Assembly: GCA_023150945.1 (NCBI GenBank)
Contig: JAKLJX010000006.1
Span: forward strand, 1 to 64,000
DNA length: 64,000 bases
Reading direction: 5' to 3'
Source of the DNA: a bacterium
GTDB taxonomy: Bacteria > Zhuqueibacterota > Zhuqueibacteria > Zhuqueibacterales > Zhuqueibacteraceae
Shown here: piece after piece, positions 58,694 to 64,000 of the stretch
How the letters are laid out: every line of letters starts with the position of its first letter
Numbering within the stretch: position 1 is the stretch's first letter
Program-made: the position numbers and the translations under genes
Notes under the pieces: model-generated
What the model saw: only the letters and a program-made list of their open reading frames with translations
What the model was told of the DNA's origin: nothing
Databases searched by the model: none

Positions 58694-61357
58694 TCAGGGT
58701 TTGCCGTTTCCCAAGCCCAGCAAGTAATTGCGCAAAGCGATAATCTGCTTGTCGGGATCGCCATCCAAGACATCCGGCGGATAGGAATCCGGATAGAACG
58801 AGGGCATTTTCGTGCCCGGCTGCAAGGTCTGAGGGTCGCGAATCCAGGCCGCAATCCATTCCGGATTCAAGCGTTGGCTGGCCATTGCCAGGTCCGGCGC
58901 CCAACCATCCGGCGGGCCTTGCGGCTTTTGCGCGCCGCGTTGATGACACGAAAAGCAATCAAAATAATCGCGTGAAACCAGCTTCTGTGCGCCCACGCGT
59001 TGATCTGCGGTGATCTCGTATTCCGGCAAATAAGAAAACCCGGGCGCTTCTCCTTCCAACGATTTGAAATACTCGACCAGGGCGTTGGCTTCCTTGTCGG
59101 TGAAGCCGAATGTCGGCATACGCGTGCGCAGCCACGGCCGGATCTCGCCGGTGCGCGGCTGCTTGAGAAAATTGAAGAGCCATTCGCTCTGCACCTTCCG
59201 GCCCTCTCCGATCAAGTCCGGCGGCGCATAAGCCGAGGCGGTGAACTCGTCGAGGCCTTCCTTACCCAGCGCCTGGATGAGCGCGGGCTTGATATCCCAG
59301 CCTTCACCTTCGATCACATGGCAGCCGGTGCAGTTGTACTTGCGCACCAATTGGCGACCGGCCTGCACGGCTTCATCGCGGCCATGCCAGGGCTTGACGT
59401 AGCGCTCACCGATCACGCGGCCGTCCCATGACCGCAATAGTACGGCCAATGCAGTGGCATCTTCCTCCGCCAATTGATAATTCGGCATGCGCTGAATCAC
59501 CGCTTCGGTGGCATACAGGCGCGAGTTCTTCAGCTTGCCGATGGTCCAGCCCGTCCAGGTTTTCTCCACCTGCTGGTTGGCCAGCGCATCGCCGTAGAAC
59601 AACTCTTCGGTGGTCTTCGCGCCGAACTCATTCAGCGAAACCGACACGCGGCCTTCATTCTCCAGGCCGGGAATGACATGGCAGCCGTGACAACCGAAGT
59701 TGCGCAGCACCGCTTTACCCTGGCTGATCAATGCAGGATTGCTGAGCTCCGGCAGGGGCGCGCTGTAATTGCCGGGCAAGGTGGTGCTGCCTTTATAGGT
59801 CAGCAGATAAGCCGTAATGTCCGCCGCTTCCTGATCGCTCAAGCGCAGATTGGGCATGCGCGTCGCCGGCGAAAAATGCTTGGGATTCTTGATCCAATCA
59901 TACAACCACTGCGGCGTGGCCTTGGCCGCCACCACGCTCAAATCAGGCGCCATGTCATAGGGCAGCGGGTTGGGCCGCAGCTCGCGATCTTCCGCTGCCA
60001 CGACGTGGCAACCCTTGCAGCCCACGGTTTCCACCAGCGTCTCGCCGCGTGCTGCATTGCCGTTGGCCGGCATCGCGACGGGCGTCCAGCCCGGCTGCTT
60101 GCCGGCCTCGAACAGATAGGCGGTTGCCGCCACCGCCTCTTCATGGGTGTACATGGGATTGGGCATGCGCGAATGCGGCCGCAGCTCGCGATTGTTGCGC
60201 AGCCAGCCGTAAACAAAGCCCGGCGAAAGCTTGTGCGCCACGCGGCTCAAATCCGGCCCGATGCGATCGAGCGTCTCATAGCCGCGAATTTCATGACAAC
60301 CGTAGCAGCCCAGATCGAAGACCATGCGCTTGGCGCGGTTGAGCTGCTCGGCATGCGCCAGCCGCAGTTCTTGCGCGTGACACTTGTTGCAGCCGGTTTG
60401 CACAAACGCGCCGGTGAGCAGCGGATGTTCCCAATGTTTGGCGAAGCCATGCGCCATGTCCACGGTTTGCAACGCCGGGCCCTGGCCTTCGTGACACGGT
60501 GTGCAGCCGAAGCGCTCGACCGGATGAATGCGCAAGAGCGTATCCAGCGAGGCGTGGGTGCGGAACGGCTCGGTCATCGCCTCGAAGCCCTTGCGGTTGT
60601 AGGCCACATGGCAAGTATGGCAGCGATCGACGTTGTTGATGAAATTGCCGAAGTTGCCCTTGGCAAATTCCGGCAGCACGACTTGCTGAATCTTGATCTT
60701 GCGCTCGTCGATGCGGTCGAGGCGAAACTGCAACTCCTCGCGGCCCTTCGTGAGTTGCGTCAACTGGCCTTCGACTTCGTGAAGCTGTGCGCGCTGCCGG
60801 CGCAGCCGTTCCTGCACCGCGTGCTTCTGGGCCTCAGCTTCATCCCACTTCTGCTTCCACTCCGCGGCCAGCCGGTTGAGTTCTTCCAGCCGGCGGCCGT
60901 GCCGCTCGTGCGCCGCTTGATCGTGATGGTATTGCGCCTCCTTGTAGAGGTAATACTCGGCATCGGCCTCGCTTTTGGCGAAGCGGTATTGCTGCACCGC
61001 CCTGGCAATGGTGGCCGCAACTTGCGCCGAATCCGCCAGCGCCTGTTGGTATTCCGGGCTGCGCAGCGCCGCCTGTGCCTGTGCCAGTTGCGCCAGCAGA
61101 TCCTGGTATTGCTCTTTCAACTCGCCGTCATGCAGTTTGGCGTTTTCCGCGGCGAGCTGGGTTTGCAGGCTGTCGCGCTCGAGGCGGTTGAATTCGCGCT
61201 GGGTACGCTGCCAGGGCGAGCGCACCCAGATCATGTCGATCACCGCCCAGAAGGTCGTGAGCGCGAGCAATGCGCTGCAGACAAAATAGATGCGACTATA
61301 GTCCCGTTCTTCGATCGGAATATCGGAACGTTTCGCCAAGTCCGCCTCCTTAGACAT
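58694..61357 (-). CDS. Membrane-anchored octahaem c-type cytochrome with coiled coil
   Basis: An 887-residue electron-transfer protein. One membrane span (FVCSALLALTTFWAVIDMIWV, about 25-45) anchors the N terminus. Residues of about 55-235 form a long charged coiled coil. Eight CXXCH haem sites follow: CHTCH, CTPCH, CNKCH, CYGCH, CKGCH, CHGCH, CTGCH and CFSCH, with many Met-Pro pairs suited as axial ligands (SRMPN, TRMPN, TRMPTF). It overlaps the cytochrome b C-terminal subunit gene by eight bases and lies between it and Rieske, so it should replace cytochrome c1 in this bc complex. I know multihaem cytochromes in such complexes, but the coiled coil is unusual. No strong ribosome binding site is seen. 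Confidence 0.9.
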   Translation of the reverse strand: MSKEADLAKRSDIPIEERDYSRIYFVCSALLALTTFWAVIDMIWVRSPWQRTQREFNRLERDSLQTQLAAENAKLHDGELKEQYQDLLAQLAQAQAALRSPEYQQALADSAQVAATIARAVQQYRFAKSEADAEYYLYKEAQYHHDQAAHERHGRRLEELNRLAAEWKQKWDEAEAQKHAVQERLRRQRAQLHEVEGQLTQLTKGREELQFRLDRIDERKIKIQQVVLPEFAKGNFGNFINNVDRCHTCHVAYNRKGFEAMTEPFRTHASLDTLLRIHPVERFGCTPCHEGQGPALQTVDMAHGFAKHWEHPLLTGAFVQTGCNKCHAQELRLAHAEQLNRAKRMVFDLGCYGCHEIRGYETLDRIGPDLSRVAHKLSPGFVYGWLRNNRELRPHSRMPNPMYTHEEAVAATAYLFEAGKQPGWTPVAMPANGNAARGETLVETVGCKGCHVVAAEDRELRPNPLPYDMAPDLSVVAAKATPQWLYDWIKNPKHFSPATRMPNLRLSDQEAADITAYLLTYKGSTTLPGNYSAPLPELSNPALISQGKAVLRNFGCHGCHVIPGLENEGRVSVSLNEFGAKTTEELFYGDALANQQVEKTWTGWTIGKLKNSRLYATEAVIQRMPNYQLAEEDATALAVLLRSWDGRVIGERYVKPWHGRDEAVQAGRQLVRKYNCTGCHVIEGEGWDIKPALIQALGKEGLDEFTASAYAPPDLIGEGRKVQSEWLFNFLKQPRTGEIRPWLRTRMPTFGFTDKEANALVEYFKSLEGEAPGFSYLPEYEITADQRVGAQKLVSRDYFDCFSCHQRGAQKPQGPPDGWAPDLAMASQRLNPEWIAAWIRDPQTLQPGTKMPSFYPDSYPPDVLDGDPDKQIIALRNYLLGLGNGKP

Positions 61358-62231
61358 TGAACCACGGCGTTACCCAGATGTACTTGATGTTGAACGCGAT
61401 CCGCAAGAACATCTTGATGACCAAGCCCATCATGGACAGCAGCAGAAAGGCATTGACGCTGTAACGCAGTGGCCCCAGCGTTTTCAGGATATCGGACTTG
61501 TCTCGTTTCCAGAACCAATAGATCGGAATCAATGCGAAATACCCCCCGACCAACACCAGGCCAAACAGCCCGGCGCCCAGTTTGGAGCGAATGCCGACCA
61601 CTTCGTGCAGATCGACATTCACCATCGCCACCACCTTGTGCGGGTCCCACAATTCCCAGGGTGCGAAAAAATTCCAGCCCGGGCCGCGCAAAAAGGTGCC
61701 GAGAATGATCAGCCACAGCCACAACACGAGAAAACCGAAAAGAAAAACCGAAATGGCGAACGGCCGCTCTTTGAAGGTGTAATAGCCGTTGCCCTTTTTG
61801 TTGGGGTCGATGTAGGGGATCGCCATCAGCCCGACGATGATCAGTGTTGGCAGCACCACGCCGGCAATCCAGGGATCGAAGTAGACCAGCATTTCCTGCA
61901 GGCCCAGGAAGTACCACGGCGCTTTGGAAGGATTCGGCGTGCGGGAGGGATTGGCAGGTTCTTCCAGCGGCGCATCCAGCACCACGGACCAGACGGTGAG
62001 GATGATCATCACGATGAGGGCGGCGAGAAACTCGTTGCGGGTGAGGTAAGGCCAGGTGTGAATGCGATCCTGCCCCTCCTCCTTCATCTTTTCGAACTCG
62101 CCGTTGGTGAGGCGGCGGTCGTTGCGGCTGGCCTCGCGCCACCACAATCCCACATAAAAAGGAATGATGAACAGCAGACCCACGATCGGAATGTTGTCGG
62201 GGTTCTTCAGAATATTGATGAGATTTTCCAT
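61350..62231 (-). CDS. Cytochrome b C-terminal subunit (subunit IV-like)
   Basis: A 293-residue membrane protein corresponding to the C-terminal half of cytochrome b, encoded separately as in b6f-type complexes. EEPANPSRTPNPSKAPWYFLGLQEML near 92 corresponds to the quinol-site loop region. Several hydrophobic spans are visible: near the start (PIVGLLFIIPFYVGLWW), FLAALIVMIILTVWSVVL, WIAGVVLPTLIIVGLMAIPYI, ISVFLFGFLVLWLWLIILG and others. The ATG at 62231 (MENLINIL) is chosen because the longer frame adds a non-homologous lead. It follows the N-terminal cytochrome b gene after 135 bases. Confidence 0.92.
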   Translation of the reverse strand: MENLINILKNPDNIPIVGLLFIIPFYVGLWWREASRNDRRLTNGEFEKMKEEGQDRIHTWPYLTRNEFLAALIVMIILTVWSVVLDAPLEEPANPSRTPNPSKAPWYFLGLQEMLVYFDPWIAGVVLPTLIIVGLMAIPYIDPNKKGNGYYTFKERPFAISVFLFGFLVLWLWLIILGTFLRGPGWNFFAPWELWDPHKVVAMVNVDLHEVVGIRSKLGAGLFGLVLVGGYFALIPIYWFWKRDKSDILKTLGPLRYSVNAFLLLSMMGLVIKMFLRIAFNIKYIWVTPWFNV

Positions 62232-62366
62232 GAATACCCAACCTTCTGTGCGTGTGAAGCTGCGCCTGACCGGCGCACCGCAACCGCCGATCAGCAGAGG
62301 CGTGCCCAATTGTCAAGAGAGCGGGGGTGTTGTGTTGCAAGGCCGCCCGCGGGCGGCACGGCCCCA

Positions 62367-63140
62367 CTACAGCGGGCCGGAAATGCCGCCGTCTTTGCGG
62401 ACGCGCCAAAAGTGCACGCCCATGAAAACCGCCGCAAACAACGGCAGGAAGATGCAGTGCAACACGTAGAAACGCAGCAGCGTGGGCGGGCCGACTTGCG
62501 TGCCGCCGAGCAGCATGAAGCGCACGTCGTTGTCGGGCTTCATGCCCAGCTCGGGGCCGAACGGGCCCTCATGGCCGAGCAAGGGTGTGGCGCGCGCCAT
62601 ATTGGTGCCGACCGTCACCGCCCAGATGGAAAGCTGATCCCACGGCAACAGATATCCGGTAAAGGAGAGCAGAAGCGTGGTGGTGAGCAGAATGACGCCG
62701 ACCACCCAGTTGAATTCCCGGGGGGGCTTGTAGGAGCCGGTGAGAAAAACGCGAAACATGTGCAGCCACACGGCGATCACCATGCCGTGCGCCGCCCAGC
62801 GGTGCATGTTGCGCAGGAACATGCCGAAGGGCACGTCGAACTGCAAATATTTCATGTCCGCGAAGGCGTATTCGGCGGTGGGGCGATAGTAGAACATCAA
62901 CAAGACGCCGGTGACGGCGGTGACGAGAAAGAGCAGAAAGGTGATGCCGCCCATGCACCAGGTGAAACGGATGTACGTGCCGTGGCGGGGAAGCTTGGTG
63001 GGATGCAAGTGCATCCAGAAATTGTCGAGCACTTGCAGCAGGCGATTACGCTGGGAATCCTCGTAATCATGACGGAACATCGACTTCCAGACTTGAGACT
63101 TGAGCAGGCTCTCCCGCATCTTGTTGATGACTGCTTGCAT
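62367..63140 (-). CDS. Cytochrome b N-terminal subunit (b6-like)
   Basis: A 257-residue membrane subunit carrying the two b haems. Four His ligands are visible in [19 protein letters not shown] and [39 protein letters not shown]-like loops mark the Qo side ([16 protein letters not shown] seen). The ATG at 63140 has GGAGAGG upstream; a longer frame to 63224 would start inside the -10/-35 promoter region. It is the first gene of a four-gene operon for quinol oxidation: b-N, b-C, octahaem c and Rieske. Confidence 0.94.
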   Translation of the reverse strand: MQAVINKMRESLLKSQVWKSMFRHDYEDSQRNRLLQVLDNFWMHLHPTKLPRHGTYIRFTWCMGGITFLLFLVTAVTGVLLMFYYRPTAEYAFADMKYLQFDVPFGMFLRNMHRWAAHGMVIAVWLHMFRVFLTGSYKPPREFNWVVGVILLTTTLLLSFTGYLLPWDQLSIWAVTVGTNMARATPLLGHEGPFGPELGMKPDNDVRFMLLGGTQVGPPTLLRFYVLHCIFLPLFAAVFMGVHFWRVRKDGGISGPL

Positions 63141-63195
63141 GCCCTCTCCTCTGATGTGGTTCCGTACCAGCCAGATTCGATTTTTGAATGGCGCG

Positions 63196-63224
63196 AATAT
63201 AAACGAAAAAGTCTTGATTGTCAA
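63196..63224 (-). promoter_or_regulatory. Promoter of the cytochrome bc operon (TTGACA-17-TATATT)
   Basis: On the minus strand TTGACA (63224-63219) and TATATT (63201-63196) are 17 bases apart, a near-perfect housekeeping promoter. It lies about 55 bases before the cytochrome b ATG and, with the ribosome binding site at the gene start, argues against the longer reading frame. Confidence 0.85.
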
Positions 63225-63278
63225 GCGGGAAGCCGCCGCTGCGGCAATGCCTCAGTTTCCGGCGGTGTCATATTGCTC

Positions 63279-63352
63279 AGCAACGGTGGCACCGTTGCTC
63301 TTGGCGCCTGGAGCCGGGCGTCGTGACCGCCCGCCACGGCACAGCCGTGGCG
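63279..63352. repeat. Two 9-3-9 hairpins in the divergent intergenic region
   Basis: Between the cytochrome operon and the plus-strand secreted gene (63141-63578) stand two perfect hairpins. The first has arms AGCAACGGT and ACCGTTGCT around GGC (63279-63299). The second has arms CGCCACGGC and GCCGTGGCG around ACA (63332-63352). The first arm pair resembles the hairpin at 52274, and both are followed by TTGGCGCC-like sequence. They look like members of one dispersed repeat family. I see no other features in this region. Confidence 0.7.
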
Positions 63353-63578
63353 AGATCATCGCCGACAATCACTGCGGCCTTGCCCCCTCGCCCGAAATCC
63401 TCCTTGACCTTCTCGTCGTCAAAAGCGAATTTCCGCCACGGGGAAGGGGATTTCCTCCCGGCACAGCAACCACCCCATCATCCAATTCCATCACTTTCCG
63501 TCCCAACCAATCCTCTCGGCACGGCAGCTTTGACGCGGCAGGAAAGGCGGCAGTTCACCTTTTCAGCAGGGAGGTTTT

Positions 63579-64000
63579 ATGTCGAGCAAATTGCAAGTTG
63601 TGGCGCTGGCTTTGACTCTTTCCAGTCTGTGTGGCCAGAGCCTCGGGCAGAATGGTTTCTCATGGACCAATCACTCGATCGGCGGCGGGGGATTTTGCCT
63701 TGAGATTCGCTTTGATCCCTACGACATTTACCGGCCAGCAGGAAGCCCACCCACGCTCTATTTGGCAACGGATGTTTCCGGGCTTTATCGCTCCACTGAT
63801 CTCGGCAATTCGTGGCAGCCGGTTTGGGATCCCGACCCCACCAGTGAAAGCGATGTTCCCGATGCCTACCTCACCACCGTGGCTTTCAACCGAACCAACG
63901 CCCGGCTCATCGCCGGCAGTGCCGAGGGCATCTATTATGGCCCGGCGGCCGGCGGCGACTGGCGCGCCGCAGTGATGCCGGCGCGCAATGATCCCGGCGT
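63579..64000 (+). CDS. Secreted protein with BNR/sortilin-like propeller repeats (3' end cut by window)
   Basis: A partial gene, first 140 codons visible. AGGGAGG is placed five bases before the ATG at 63579. The N terminus is a signal peptide: a short basic start (MSSKLQ), hydrophobic VVALALTLSSLCG, then a small-residue cleavage region (SLGQ). A repeat typical of BNR or VPS10-like beta propellers follows, LYLATDVSGLYRSTDLGNSW, with a partly similar second one (LIAGSAEGIYYGPAAGGDW). Such proteins include glycosidases and surface-binding proteins; the function cannot be assigned from this fragment. Confidence 0.8.
   Translation, partial: MSSKLQVVALALTLSSLCGQSLGQNGFSWTNHSIGGGGFCLEIRFDPYDIYRPAGSPPTLYLATDVSGLYRSTDLGNSWQPVWDPDPTSESDVPDAYLTTVAFNRTNARLIAGSAEGIYYGPAAGGDWRAAVMPARNDPG

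Overview
The window comes from a GC-rich bacterial chromosome. Gene content suggests a Gram-negative, respiring, menaquinone-using organism: futalosine-pathway enzymes, a Rieske/cytochrome b complex with an eight-haem cytochrome, and an exported beta-propeller-like protein. The mix resembles deep-branching FCB-type lineages (Calditrichota/KSB1-like), but there is no rRNA or other phylogenetic marker here, so that placement is inference.

Region 1 (1-31269, almost all minus strand) is a modular type I polyketide cluster. Transcription runs right to left: Sfp-type phosphopantetheinyl transferase, type II thioesterase, a low-GC Mrr_N-like gene, a GAF-domain protein, an MbtH-like protein, then four one-module polyketide synthases. 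Their domain orders are KS-AT-DH-ER-KR-ACP, KS-AT-DH-cMT-KR-ACP, KS-AT-DH-cMT-ER-KR-ACP and KS-AT-cMT-ACP. If the genes act in order, the chain leaving the last ACP would be an alpha-methyl-beta-keto thioester with two more C-methyl branches and one internal double bond. No loading module, terminal thioesterase domain or NRPS module is present, although MbtH normally serves NRPSs. The window begins inside a 49-bp tandem array just beyond the last PKS, so a downstream module could lie further left.

Region 2 (31811-39903, plus strand) is the least familiar part. Two tiny end-to-end ORFs precede a radical SAM protein with a SPASM-like cysteine tail, then a SAM methyltransferase. Two large overlapping genes follow: a degenerate histidine-kinase-like protein and a receiver-like protein whose receiver fold seems to be split by about 200 residues. 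Two small unknown genes close the region. This is the best candidate for an undescribed system; it could be a peptide-modifying and signalling locus, or tailoring and regulation for the neighbouring polyketide.

Region 3 (39973-51876) is mixed: a P1-family peptidase, a PH-like membrane protein, an extended SDR, a UbiD-type decarboxylase, a fused MqnE-MqnA menaquinone enzyme, a cassette of nucleotidyltransferase, small protein and DNA methyltransferase fused to an SNase-like domain, a methyltransferase, clpS, mutY and greA. Region 4 (52396-57522) holds sugar-nucleotide and glycogen enzymes: a fused nucleotidyltransferase/phosphomutase-like protein and two GlgC paralogues. Region 5 (57605-63140) is a quinol-oxidising bc-type complex with a strong promoter. 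The right edge cuts a secreted protein gene.

Dispersed and tandem repeats are frequent: a 49-bp array, a heptamer minisatellite translated in frame inside a PKS, a purine-rich insertion inside UbiD, and several 9-3-9 perfect hairpins in intergenic DNA.
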